Below are positions 16,644-24,055 of a DNA stretch of 56,014 nucleotides, piece by piece. This DNA comes from Oscillatoriales cyanobacterium (GTDB lineage: Bacteria; Cyanobacteriota; Cyanobacteriia; Cyanobacteriales; Laspinemataceae). The stretch covers positions 1-56,014 of the forward strand of contig JAABRM010000047.1 in the NCBI GenBank assembly GCA_011390955.1. The letters are read 5' to 3'. The position numbers and the translations under genes are program-made. The notes beneath the pieces were generated by a model. The model was not told the origin of the DNA, searched no databases, and worked only from the letters and a program-made list of their open reading frames with translations. Each line of letters begins with the position of its first letter. Position 1 is the stretch's first letter.

Positions 16644-17291
16644 CTAAGACTGAGAGGATAAAAAAGGTTTAATCGCGAAGTCCCCCAATGTGACAGTAAA
16701 ACTTTGCGGTTGTTGGGTGGCGGTAAAATGGATTGTCACTTCACAAGCAACCGCTACGGTTAGGGTGACTAAGTTTCTGGCTAAGGGATATTCACAGATA
16801 TCATCGTTGGTCGGTGAGGGGACGCGATAATCTTCGTTCCAGATAATTTCTGCGTAGTCACTGGCCATGCCAATATGTAAACAAGGAATGTTAGCAGTGG
16901 CACAATAATCTTTGACTGCTTGACGGCCAATGCTATTGTCAAAGGTATCAATGACTAATCCCGGTTTACCAATGAGTTGACTGGCATTTTGGGGGGTTAA
17001 TTCTTTGGCTTGGGCTTCGACTTTTACCCCTAAAGCGCGGTAAAGGCTATTGGCTAATATTTTGGCTTTAAAGGCGCCAATATCCGAGCGATAATAAGGT
17101 TGGGTGGATAGGTTGCGTTCTTCGATGCGATCGCGATCGATGGTTTTTAGCTGAGTAAAGCCAGTCCGGGCTAAACTTTCGGTGATATTGGCACCGAGGG
17201 CTCCGGCGCCGCAGATCGTCACGGGCAATGTTTTTAGTTTTGCCATGACTTCGGGAGTTCTATAAAGTTGTTCGTGAAAAAAGATCGACAT
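16644..17291 (-). CDS. ThiF/HesA/MoeB-family (E1-like) adenylyltransferase
   Basis: A 215-residue Rossmann-fold protein: GAGALGANI (residues 28-36) is the nucleotide loop, followed by the conserved Asp ([15 protein letters not shown]52-R53-x3-E-x-N) and a Lys in FKAKILA, as in E1-like enzymes that adenylate ubiquitin-like or sulfur-carrier proteins. It is shorter than canonical MoeB/HesA (about 250-270) and lacks the paired CxxC zinc motifs, with only DICEYP near residue 170. No ubiquitin-like partner is visible nearby. The start lacks a ribosome-binding site. It is divergent from the Tab2-family gene across 76 bases, so they may share regulation. Confidence 0.8.
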   Translation of the reverse strand: MSIFFHEQLYRTPEVMAKLKTLPVTICGAGALGANITESLARTGFTQLKTIDRDRIEERNLSTQPYYRSDIGAFKAKILANSLYRALGVKVEAQAKELTPQNASQLIGKPGLVIDTFDNSIGRQAVKDYCATANIPCLHIGMASDYAEIIWNEDYRVPSPTNDDICEYPLARNLVTLTVAVACEVTIHFTATQQPQSFTVTLGDFAIKPFLSSQS

Positions 17292-17367
17292 TTTTTTTAT
17301 TTTGGGATTAGGTTAGATTAATTTAGATTAATCTAATCATCGATCGCCCTCACTCAGAAATCAATCA

Positions 17368-18201
17368 ATGGAAATTTGGCAAGTTGACTGCTATCGTCGT
17401 CCCCTGAAAAATGAATCGGGACAACCTTTATGGGAATTACTGGTTTGTGATGCCAGTGATTCAGCCCCATTATTTTCTAATTTCTGTCCGCAATCCGAGG
17501 TCAATGCTGATTGGGTGCGGGCGCAATTCCCGCAAGTTAATCATGGGAAACTACCGGATAAAATCCAAGTATTTCGACCTCAGAGTTTGAGTTTAATTGA
17601 GACTGTAGCCCAAAGCTTCGGGATTCCCGTAGAACCGACACGGCGCACTTTGGCTTTGAAGCGATCGCTCCTTGACAGGGCAAAAGAATATCCCAGCGAT
17701 CCTCGTTATATCCGAGAAAATTATGAACCATTAGCCATAGATAAACCGCCTCCATTACCATTACCAGAAAACCTCTGGGGAGAACAATGGCGCATGGCAA
17801 CGGTAAAAGCTGGGGATTTAATTGATACCTTTGCAGATTTACCGATTCCCGTGAAAGAAATACCCGAATTTATTACCCCGATTCATTTAGGATTAGCGTC
17901 AACGGTGGCCGTCCCTGGGATTGTGATTTATGGCGGTCGGTCATCGATGCAATTAGCCCGATGGCTGCAAGAAATTAATCCGGTATCGATTAATTATATC
18001 CCCGGTCAACCGGATGGATTAATCTTAGAGGCTGGTTTGTGCGATCGCTGGGTGATTGCCACCTTTGAAGACAAAGAAGTTGCAGCGGCTGCCCAAAATT
18101 ATCAAACCCGGAAACAACTGATTAAAGGCTTACATTTTCTCCTGGTTCAACCGGATGATTCGGGGATGACTTATAGTGGCTTTTGGCTATTGCAAGATTA
18201 G
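17368..18201 (+). CDS. Tab2/Atab2-family RNA-binding protein (DUF1092)
   Basis: A 277-residue protein that begins MEIWQVDCYRRPLKNESGQP, continuing LWELLVCD, the typical opening of the Tab2/Atab2 family, with the later motifs FRPQSLSLIETVAQSFGI, ILEAGLCDRWVIATF and a C-terminal FWLLQD. In algae and plants the family promotes translation of photosystem mRNAs, including psaB. A related role in cyanobacteria is likely but not proven by sequence. The length is normal. The last seven codons and stop are duplicated at 21501, so the gene end is one side of a 63-bp direct repeat. Confidence 0.88.
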   Translation: MEIWQVDCYRRPLKNESGQPLWELLVCDASDSAPLFSNFCPQSEVNADWVRAQFPQVNHGKLPDKIQVFRPQSLSLIETVAQSFGIPVEPTRRTLALKRSLLDRAKEYPSDPRYIRENYEPLAIDKPPPLPLPENLWGEQWRMATVKAGDLIDTFADLPIPVKEIPEFITPIHLGLASTVAVPGIVIYGGRSSMQLARWLQEINPVSINYIPGQPDGLILEAGLCDRWVIATFEDKEVAAAAQNYQTRKQLIKGLHFLLVQPDDSGMTYSGFWLLQD

Positions 18202-18239
18202 CAACAAACTGGGTTTTTTGAACTAAATTCGGTTCTCAA
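18177..18239 (+). repeat. 63-bp direct repeat covering the Tab2-gene 3' end (left copy)
   Basis: From TGGCTTTTGGCTATTGCAAG through GGTTCTCAA, this segment spans the final codons, stop codon and 38 bases beyond. The copy at 21501-21563 is identical at 62 of 63 positions (T at 18216 is G at 21540). Repeats of a gene's 3' end are the usual trace of site-specific integration, but no integrase is present here. Confidence 0.85.
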
Positions 18240-18267
18240 GTAGGGGCGATTCGCGAATCGCCCCTAC
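18240..18267. repeat. GTAGGGGCGATTCGCGAATCGCCCCTAC-type palindrome
   Basis: A perfect 28-bp palindrome centred on ATTCGCGAAT. It starts on the base after the left direct repeat. Variants of the same design with GGTTG in place of GGGCG are at 51105 and 53771. Confidence 0.75.
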
Positions 18268-18344
18268 TTGAGCCAGCGGATTTGGTATTGTAAAGTTTCA
18301 ATAAAAATATAGTCAGATATGGCAATTGTTGGTAATATATTGAC

Positions 18345-18607
18345 ATGAAACTATCAGACTATGCCAAACAAACCGGAATCAGTTATCGAACTGGAGGTGG
18401 TGGAAACAAGGAAATTTGACATACTTTCGGCAAGCTCAGTGGCCAGTTTATCATAAGAATGCATTAAAGGGAACCTATGACGATCAAGTTTAGGATCATT
18501 TAGCCGGGACAATTAGCGCACCGTTTGCAGCCGGTGAGCATAAAGAAATTGCTGTCAAGGCGATCGATGAGCGAGGCAATCAATTGTTAGTAGTCAAAAG
18601 TTTGTGA
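18345..18607 (+). pseudogene. Gene debris: IS607-type resolvase start joined to an unrelated C-terminus
   Basis: ATG at 18345 opens MKLSDYAKQTGISYRT; after a small deletion another frame gives WRWWKQGNL. That is the MerR-like helix-turn-helix start of IS607-family serine resolvases. The same frame continues YFRQAQWPVYHKNALKGTYD to a stop at about 18498, then HLAGTISAPFAAGEHKEIAV and KAIDERGNQLLVVKSL. That tail resembles the C-terminus of type III (Mod-like) DNA methyltransferases or a related enzyme. No frame is intact. Confidence 0.55.
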
Positions 18608-18617
18608 GGAAAATCAC

Positions 18618-19118
18618 ATGAAAAACATGGAAGCTTTTTTGAATGATCGGAATCAACCAAAACCGCAACCTTCTTTCCAAGAACCCGATCTTAAAAGTTT
18701 AGATGACTTTATTACATATTGCTCTATCTTCGATCCAACGATTTCGACGCAATCAGGAAGATTCATAGATCGGGCTAATTTATTGTTTTGCGATCGGCTA
18801 TATCGAGATGAATTAATCATAAATTTATTAAATAAATTTAGTAATATCCGCTGTGCAATTGAAGCATTGGAAGATTTTATATTATTTATTTGCGATGCTC
18901 CATTATATTCCGAAAATCCGAAAGAGTATTCACTTAAAATTATTCAAAATCGATTTTCTAAAAAACCCAAATTAAATACATCGTGGAAAAAACTAAAAAA
19001 CTCACAAGTTCATAGTCTGAAAACTTATGCTTATTTGCGATTTTCATTTGACAATGAAACGTTTCAAAGTTGGCTGATTTTAAAAACACCTACGAAGAAT
19101 ACTAAATATGCAAAATAA
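18618..19118 (+). CDS. AT-rich hypothetical protein, unknown function
   Basis: A 166-residue protein that starts at 18618 with GAGG 8 bases upstream. Polar, Lys/Asn-rich, with no TM or signal peptide; a few Cys residues (CSIFD, FCDRLY, FICDAP). No family is recognised. The base composition is clearly more AT-rich than the core genes nearby. The next ORF is in the same frame nine bases later and has no ribosome-binding site, so the TAA at 19116-19118 may be a nonsense mutation in a longer gene. Confidence 0.55.
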   Translation: MKNMEAFLNDRNQPKPQPSFQEPDLKSLDDFITYCSIFDPTISTQSGRFIDRANLLFCDRLYRDELIINLLNKFSNIRCAIEALEDFILFICDAPLYSENPKEYSLKIIQNRFSKKPKLNTSWKKLKNSQVHSLKTYAYLRFSFDNETFQSWLILKTPTKNTKYAK

Positions 19119-19127
19119 CCAAAAAAT

Positions 19128-19565
19128 ATGATGGGCTATGGAAAGACTTTACCAGAAGCTGATTTAGAATTTCATAAAGCCAGAATAAAAACATTTACTA
19201 ATTCTCAGATAATCATCGATTCTTTTATTGAACAAAAAATTCCGTTGACCAAGCAGCGAATGTTTGATACTTGCAAAAAAATCGACCCTATGGTTAACCC
19301 CAATACCGTTACATTCGCTTACCATGAAAATGGCTTTTCATATATTGAGTTATCTTATTTTGAATTGTCATGTCAATCAAATACTCATAAATTTACTCTT
19401 AATGTTGGGAGACAAAAAATTACATGGGAAGTAGTAAAAATTCTAGCTATTGAAGATGAAGAACACCCCGTAAATATCAATTTTTTAGGTAAAGGAAAAA
19501 CATTACAAGAAGCAATTAATATGTGTGAAAATATCAAAAATGTATCAATAACAATAAAAAAATAG
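19128..19565 (+). CDS. AT-rich hypothetical protein, possibly the rest of the upstream gene
   Basis: A 145-residue reading frame in phase with the preceding ORF. It contains two related stretches, GKTLPEADLEF near the start and GKTLQEAINM near the end. No ribosome-binding site precedes its ATGs. The frame ends at TAG immediately after A-AAA-AAA (19556-19562), a sequence prone to -1 slippage. A -1 shift would add about 44 residues ending EYGEDIFPDRD at 19696. Function unknown. Confidence 0.5.
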   Translation: MMGYGKTLPEADLEFHKARIKTFTNSQIIIDSFIEQKIPLTKQRMFDTCKKIDPMVNPNTVTFAYHENGFSYIELSYFELSCQSNTHKFTLNVGRQKITWEVVKILAIEDEEHPVNINFLGKGKTLQEAINMCENIKNVSITIKK

Positions 19566-19696
19566 CTGAAAAAATTGCTTTAAAACAACAAGAAGAACTT
19601 CAACAAAGTTTAATGATAGATAATCTAGAAGGGGAAGAATTTTTCAATGATTTGATTGCAGAATATGGAGAAGATATTTTTCCCGATCGTGATTAA
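19566..19696 (+). pseudogene. -1 frame extension of the hypothetical gene, or its decayed tail
   Basis: In the -1 frame relative to the upstream ORF the sequence reads AEKIALKQQEELQQSLMIDN then LEGEEFFNDLIAEYGEDIFP to TAA at 19696, an acidic, plausible protein end. It has no own start except an internal ATG at 19613. It joins the upstream frame only by slippage or by undoing an indel in the A-run. Confidence 0.4.
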
Positions 19697-19721
19697 TTTA
19701 GTAACAATAGCCTGATTATTA

Positions 19722-19801
19722 AGTAGGTGAACATAATTAATTGCACTTTTCTTTTCCCGACGTAAATCCTGGGATTCCCGCATTCGCGGGAATGACAGAT
19801 T
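19722..19801. mobile_element. Truncated copy of the 125-bp MITE
   Basis: In inverse orientation to the copies at 2271 and 46036. It begins TA|AGTAGGTGAACATAATTAAT, continues through the GGGATTCCCGCATTCGCGGGAATGAC-like palindrome (see 19771-19796), then loses similarity near 19802. The missing end is replaced by another inverted-repeat structure. Confidence 0.65.
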
Positions 19802-19810
19802 TTTAGCTAA

Positions 19811-19880
19811 TAGACATCTCCAATAATTGCCAGTCACAAAGCCATATCAAGGCTTTATAGCTGATTTTTGGAGATGTCTA
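19811..19880. repeat. 70-bp element with perfect 13-bp terminal inverted repeats
   Basis: TAGACATCTCCAA at 19811-19823 and its complement TTGGAGATGTCTA at 19868-19880 bracket 44 bases. The outer TA could be a target duplication. It resembles paired ends of an insertion sequence with nothing left between. No coding capacity. Confidence 0.6.
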
Positions 19881-19945
19881 ATCAATCAATATTTCTAAAC
19901 GCGATAATCTGCGCCCGAAGATGATGCACTATCCAAATCGGCTGG

Positions 19946-20389
19946 TTAAATCGCTAATTCACTAACAACGATAATTTTTAATTCTGTTACCCGTTTCAGT
20001 TGCACGTCATTAGTTAAAAACGCCTCACAGCCAGCATCGATCGCGGCGGCAATTTGCAATGCGTCAGGAAGTTGCAGATTGTATCGGACTCTCACCCTTG
20101 CAGCCTCACGAGCGATCGTCAGGGTATTCTCCACAAACAGTACATCATCTCGTGTAAAGATAGCCATATATGCTTGTTCTAAATTCGTTAAGCCCATCTG
20201 CAACGCACCCACTAAGCACTCGGCAACCGTCACCGATCCCACTACTGGCGTAATCCCAGACTCTAATCGATCGAATATTGGATCGACCCGATCGATAAAG
20301 CTAGGATTCCGTTCTACAAAGTAAATGACAGGAGCCGTATCTAAAAACAGCCGCGATACCCCAGAAAGAGCCTCATCAATTCTCATCAT
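19946..20389 (-). CDS. PIN-domain ribonuclease toxin (VapC-like)
   Basis: A 147-residue PIN protein: first acidic residue in LFLDTAPVIYF, second in TVAECLVGA, third in LPDALQIAAAI and fourth in FLTNDVQLK, so the metal-binding acidic set looks complete. VapC-type toxins cleave RNA and are neutralised by a cognate antitoxin. The start overlaps the stop of the upstream antitoxin gene by four bases, the usual coupling for such pairs. Lies within the segment bounded by the 63-bp repeats. Target unknown. Confidence 0.87.
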   Translation of the reverse strand: MMRIDEALSGVSRLFLDTAPVIYFVERNPSFIDRVDPIFDRLESGITPVVGSVTVAECLVGALQMGLTNLEQAYMAIFTRDDVLFVENTLTIAREAARVRVRYNLQLPDALQIAAAIDAGCEAFLTNDVQLKRVTELKIIVVSELAI

Positions 20390-20634
20390 TCGCCTCGCAA
20401 AACTTGGCTTCGATGCTCATCGGCTTCTCGTCGAGTACGCGAAACCCACTCTTGAGCATCTTCTCCCATCATTGGATAGGGAGCCATTCCTTTTAAATCG
20501 CTCCATCGAGGCTTGGGTCTGACGACCACCTCTGACTTTTTCAGCCCTTGTGCAATCTGTCGAATTAACTCTAAGCGCTCTTCAGGGGCTAGTTGTTCGA
20601 CTTGCTGCAATAGCTGTTGTAGTAAAGGACTCAT
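20386..20634 (-). CDS. Antitoxin partner of the PIN toxin
   Basis: An 82-residue protein with an N-terminal helix (LLQQLLQQVEQLAPEERLEL) and a polar C-terminus (EDAQEWVSRTRREADEHRSQ), the layout of small antitoxins whose C-terminus wraps the toxin. It overlaps the toxin start by four bases. The family name cannot be fixed by eye; its order relative to the PIN gene is the main evidence. Confidence 0.78.
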   Translation of the reverse strand: MSPLLQQLLQQVEQLAPEERLELIRQIAQGLKKSEVVVRPKPRWSDLKGMAPYPMMGEDAQEWVSRTRREADEHRSQVLRGE

Positions 20635-20711
20635 AACTCCAACCTCCAGAGATTTTCCCGATTGGCGCTTTCAGTAAACTGTGCGGCCAATTTTTTCGTC
20701 AACCGTTCCAT
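20631..20711 (-). pseudogene. Short remnant resembling a type I methyltransferase (HsdM) C-terminus
   Basis: The minus strand reads MERLTKKLAAQFTESANREN LWRLEL-stop. The LTKKLAAQFTESA stretch resembles the end of HsdM-type proteins, with a small deletion after ESA. Only about 27 residues are left. It lies between two toxin-antitoxin pairs. Weakly supported. Confidence 0.25.
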
Positions 20712-20811
20712 CTGCCCAAGGGTGGTCGCCCCGCGTCCAGAAAAGTTGCACTTTTGATGGGAAACGGTATTAATATATATTAAATCACAACTAAAATTAA
20801 TTGACTGGTGA

Positions 20812-21048
20812 ATGATGAAAATTACTCTTGAGCCCCAACTAGAAGCAAAGTTAAAAGCAATTGCCAAGCAAACCAACAAAACCGAACAAGAACTTATTAT
20901 CGAGGCAATTACAAAACATCTTCAGGAACTAAATCAATCCCAAAATTGCTACGATCTGGCTTTACAACTAGGGGTCATTGGCAGGGCTGAAAACCTTCCC
21001 GCCGATCTCAGCACTAACCCCAATTATTTAGAAGGATTTGGTCAGTAA
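20812..21048 (+). CDS. Ribbon-helix-helix-like antitoxin
   Basis: A 78-residue protein (or 77 from the second ATG at 20815). The opening MKITLEPQLEAKLKAIAKQT followed by NKTEQELIIEAITKHL is a classic ribbon-helix-helix: one beta strand and two helices. The C-terminal tail (ADLSTNPNYLEGFGQ) would bind the toxin. The PIN gene starts 3 bases after its stop codon. It probably represses its own promoter, as RHH antitoxins do. Confidence 0.82.
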   Translation: MMKITLEPQLEAKLKAIAKQTNKTEQELIIEAITKHLQELNQSQNCYDLALQLGVIGRAENLPADLSTNPNYLEGFGQ

Positions 21049-21051
21049 ATT

Positions 21052-21465
21052 ATGAATAATCACGTCGTAGTTGATACCAGTCCTATTGTGGCGATCCTAT
21101 CTCCAAGTGATAATTATCATAGAATTTGTGTTGAGACGCTCAAAACATTGCAACCCCCATTATTCACGACTTGGGCAGTGATTACGGAAGTTCTCTGGTT
21201 AATTCGAGCAAACAAAAAAGCAATTGAGACTCTATTCACAATGATAGACGGTCAACTCATCGCCATCAAGCCATTACAAAATGAATCAATTTTGTGGCTA
21301 AAAATTTTTATGCTGAATTATTACGATATGGGGGTTCAAATAGCCGATGCTTCTTTATGTTACTTGGCAGAATCCCAGAAAATAGACACCGTATTTACAT
21401 TAGATAGAAAAGATTTTTCAATCTATCGAATTAATGGGAAACAGAGTTTATATATTATTCCTTGA
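21052..21465 (+). CDS. PIN-domain toxin
   Basis: A 137-residue PIN protein: VVVDTSPIVAIL (first Asp), TEVLWL (Glu), QIADASLCYLAE (Asp) and FTLDRKDFSIYR (final Asp region). The acidic core is intact. It follows the RHH antitoxin gene by 3 bases in the same orientation, and this cassette is divergent from the other PIN cassette on the minus strand. It ends 36 bases before the right copy of the 63-bp repeat. Confidence 0.85.
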   Translation: MNNHVVVDTSPIVAILSPSDNYHRICVETLKTLQPPLFTTWAVITEVLWLIRANKKAIETLFTMIDGQLIAIKPLQNESILWLKIFMLNYYDMGVQIADASLCYLAESQKIDTVFTLDRKDFSIYRINGKQSLYIIP

Positions 21466-21500
21466 CCATCGGGCATATTTCATGTAAACCTCTATATTCC

Positions 21501-21563
21501 TGGCTTTTGGCTATTGCAAGATTAGCAACAAACTGGGTTGTTTGAACTAAATTCGGTTCTCAA
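21501..21563 (+). repeat. 63-bp direct repeat (right copy of the Tab2-gene 3' end)
   Basis: Matches 18177-18239 at 62 of 63 positions and keeps the FWLLQD-stop codons without the rest of the gene. With the left copy it bounds about 3.26 kb of accessory DNA. Confidence 0.85.
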
Positions 21564-21733
21564 AACCCATTTATACTCGTCGATATTAGATTTCGGATTA
21601 TTCGAGTTTCATGCCGATTATGAAGCTGAATTAGTGGAAATATCTAGATTCAGATATGTTTTTACAAATATGACTACACCCGGTTAAATAATAGATAGAT
21701 ATCTACGTTTTTTTCCAAAAAACCCGCTGTAAA

Positions 21734-22138
21734 CTACCCTAACCAATTTTCTAAGGTTAGCCCGTCAATTCTCAACATATCCGAGTCATTAGAAACCAAA
21801 ATCATCTGATGATACATCCCCGTAGCAGCAATTAAAATATCAGGAAATTGGATGGGGGTTCCTTTGCGTCTTAAATCGGCGTAAATTCTAGAGGCGATAT
21901 GAATAATCTCTATTTCCTCTAAAAATACAACTTGAATATCATGGCTACATAAATTTTCTAGCATGGCTAATTTTTTTGTCGCATTTACCGCCAGTAAACC
22001 CCCTTCGCTCTCAAAGTAAGTGATACAACTGATAAAGAGGCGATCGCCTTGTAAGTTACACTCTCGCCGTTTTTCAATTGCCTGGGGATTTTGCTTCAAA
22101 ATGGCGGTTAAAATATTCGTATCCAATAAATAGTCCAT
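21734..22138 (-). CDS. PIN-domain toxin (VapC-like)
   Basis: A 134-residue protein from the ATG at 22138 (a TTG two codons earlier is less likely). MDYLLDTNILTAILK carries the first Asp, followed by TYFESEGGL (Glu), FPDILIAATG (Asp) and LVSNDSDMLRI (Asp). The VapC active-site set is complete. The start overlaps the antitoxin stop as TAATG. It lies just outside the segment bounded by the 63-bp repeats. Confidence 0.88.
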   Translation of the reverse strand: MDYLLDTNILTAILKQNPQAIEKRRECNLQGDRLFISCITYFESEGGLLAVNATKKLAMLENLCSHDIQVVFLEEIEIIHIASRIYADLRRKGTPIQFPDILIAATGMYHQMILVSNDSDMLRIDGLTLENWLG

Positions 22139-22461
22139 TACCAAGTTCTCCTGACATCTTTAACAGCAGCTTCATATTCGGCAATTTGTTCGGGAGTCCA
22201 ATCATCAAACAAATGAGACAAGGCTTCTCCTCCTAAGACGCTTCTGATTTTCGCCGTTAAAGTTTCATCGGACATAGTTTCTAATTGCGTGGCGGAAAAA
22301 TTTTTGCTAAATGCCTCAACCATGACCTCGACCATTTCATCCCGATTCAAATTCTCAAACAATTTATCGGTCGAGAGAAAATGCTCCACAATCGGATTTA
22401 CTCGATGTTTGAACATTTCTTTAGTTTCATTGGTGATTCCCCAGTTATTTGTTGACACCAT
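22138..22461 (-). CDS. Antitoxin-like partner of the PIN toxin
   Basis: A 107-residue acidic helical protein (GITNETKEMFKHRVNPIVEH through DDWTPEQIAEYEAAVKDVRR). It overlaps the PIN gene by one base (TAATG), so they are translationally coupled. The sequence is not a clear RHH or AbrB type; a role as antitoxin is inferred from the arrangement. It is longer than most VapB proteins. Confidence 0.7.
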   Translation of the reverse strand: MVSTNNWGITNETKEMFKHRVNPIVEHFLSTDKLFENLNRDEMVEVMVEAFSKNFSATQLETMSDETLTAKIRSVLGGEALSHLFDDWTPEQIAEYEAAVKDVRRTW

Positions 22462-22532
22462 ATAATTAACTCCTTTTCTTTGTCAGACTGAATGTATTGT
22501 TACTATTCTAGCAAACTCATAATAAAATTATA

Positions 22533-22726
22533 TTGGTTGTTGGTTGTTGGTTGTTGTTTGTTGTTTGTTGTTTGTTGTTTGTTGTTTGTTGTTTGTTGTT
22601 TGTTCCTCTGCTCCCCTGCACCCCTGCACCTCTGCACCCCTGCCCCTCCGCACCCCTGCCCCTCCGCACCCCTGCCCCTCCGCACCCCTGCACCAGAAGC
22701 TCCCCTGCACCATCCGCTCCCCTGCT
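22533..22726. repeat. Composite minisatellite: TTGTTGG/TTTGTTG array followed by a C-rich array
   Basis: From 22533 to about 22603 the heptamer GGTTGTT and its TTTGTTG variant repeat without interruption. From 22604 a second array of CCCCTGCAC/CCCCTCCGC units runs to about 22726. The same two-part design occurs at 26803-27035 and, inverted, at 40031-40219. Translations through it are artefacts. Confidence 0.9.
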
Positions 22727-22770
22727 CCTCGTGAAATAATTTTTTATCTGACAAACCGGGCTGGTTTGGC

Positions 22771-22971
22771 TTAAAGCACTTTCAAAAACCCACTATTGAC
22801 GGCATCAAATACTCGATCTATTTGATATTTTTCCTCTGGACTAATCGATTCTTTGGCTAACAATGCTGACATCAGGAGATGTTGGTCATTCCTGGTAATT
22901 TTTTTCCATCTAAAGATCCGGTTGACGATGCTGTCCACTGAAGTTCTGGATATGTTGTTAGTCCCTGGCAT
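22771..22971 (-). CDS. Small conserved cyanobacterial-type hypothetical protein
   Basis: A 66-residue protein: SRTSVDSIVNRIFRWKKITR followed by NDQHLLMSALLAKESISPEE and a short tail FDAVNSGFLKVL. It is well-formed, with an amphipathic helical pattern, and I recall similar short proteins in other cyanobacteria with no assigned function. No signal peptide or TM. It is divergent from mtnP across about 210 bases. Confidence 0.7.
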   Translation of the reverse strand: MPGTNNISRTSVDSIVNRIFRWKKITRNDQHLLMSALLAKESISPEEKYQIDRVFDAVNSGFLKVL

Positions 22972-23179
22972 ATAGAATCCCTCTGAAGTCTATATCACAA
23001 CTTTATCTTTCTATTCTTAAAGATTTTATAAAGATTTAGAAGCGATCGCGCTCATGGAAGTATTGTGATATTTTCTGGCAAACTTAGTGACAAAAATCAC
23101 TGACACCATGTATTAACTGAGCAAATTTCCTATACAATAACCAAATATGTTGGTAAAAATTTGGTGACAGGAATTACTC

Positions 23180-24055
23180 ATGGCACAAGCAAAAATTGGC
23201 ATTATTGGTGGTAGCGGGCTGTACAAAATGGATGGCCTGACAGACGTAGAAGAAATCAAAATTGACACTCCTTTCGGCGATCCTTCTGATGTGCTGATTG
23301 TGGGCACATTAGAGCAAACTCGTGTGGCTTTTTTAGCGCGGCATGGTCGTCACCATACTTTCTTACCTTCGGAAGTTCCCTACCGGGCTAATATTTATGC
23401 CATGAAAAGTTTAGGGGTAGAGTATTTAATCTCCGCATCAGCGGTCGGTTCCCTGAAAAAAAAGGTGAAGCCATTGGATATGGTCGTCCCGGATCAGTTT
23501 ATCGATCGCACCAAAAATCGGATTGCCACTTTCTTCGGCGATGGGATTGTGGCTCACATTGCTTTTGCGGATCCAGTTTGCGGCCATCTGGCTAAAATTA
23601 TTGGCGATGCGGTAGCTAGTTTAAACTTACCCGATGTCACCCTGCATCGTGGGGGCACTTATGTCTGTATGGAAGGGCCGGCATTTTCCACCAAAGCTGA
23701 ATCGCATCTTTATCGGAGTTGGGATGCCACGATTATCGGCATGACCAATTTAACCGAAGCCAAATTAGCGCGAGAAGCGGAAATCGCTTATGCCACCTTA
23801 GCCTTAGTCACGGATTACGATTGCTGGCACCCAGACCACGATAGTGTCACCGTTGATATGGTGATTGGCAATTTGCAACGAAATGCGGTGAATGCTCAAA
23901 AAGTGATTCAAGAAACGGTCAGACGTTTACACGCAAATCCGCCGATTTCTGAGGCGCACTCGGCGTTAAAATATGCAATTTTAACCCCTTTGAATCACGC
24001 ACCAGCAGCCACCAAGGAAAAGTTAGCCTTGTTATTAAGTAAATATTTCGCTTGA
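23180..24055 (+). CDS. mtnP: S-methyl-5'-thioadenosine phosphorylase
   Basis: A 291-residue enzyme that splits methylthioadenosine with phosphate into adenine and methylthioribose-1-phosphate in methionine salvage. Family marks: [12 protein letters not shown] near the start, [20 protein letters not shown] (phosphate/substrate site), [14 protein letters not shown] (the ME-GP-F-T motif) and [17 protein letters not shown] with the [15 protein letters not shown] segment. The DYDCWH segment is typical of MtnP. Length is normal. ATG at 23180 with AGGAAT upstream. No other salvage genes are adjacent. Confidence 0.95.
   Translation: MAQAKIGIIGGSGLYKMDGLTDVEEIKIDTPFGDPSDVLIVGTLEQTRVAFLARHGRHHTFLPSEVPYRANIYAMKSLGVEYLISASAVGSLKKKVKPLDMVVPDQFIDRTKNRIATFFGDGIVAHIAFADPVCGHLAKIIGDAVASLNLPDVTLHRGGTYVCMEGPAFSTKAESHLYRSWDATIIGMTNLTEAKLAREAEIAYATLALVTDYDCWHPDHDSVTVDMVIGNLQRNAVNAQKVIQETVRRLHANPPISEAHSALKYAILTPLNHAPAATKEKLALLLSKYFA

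Noticed and set aside
20712-20879. N-terminal part of a minus-strand frame ahead of the HsdM-like remnant
   Set aside because: It overlaps the start of the RHH antitoxin gene on the other strand and has no protein-like features.
22492-22774. Several open frames in both strands of low complexity
   Set aside because: Translations of minisatellites (repeated heptamers and C-rich units); no start sites or homology.
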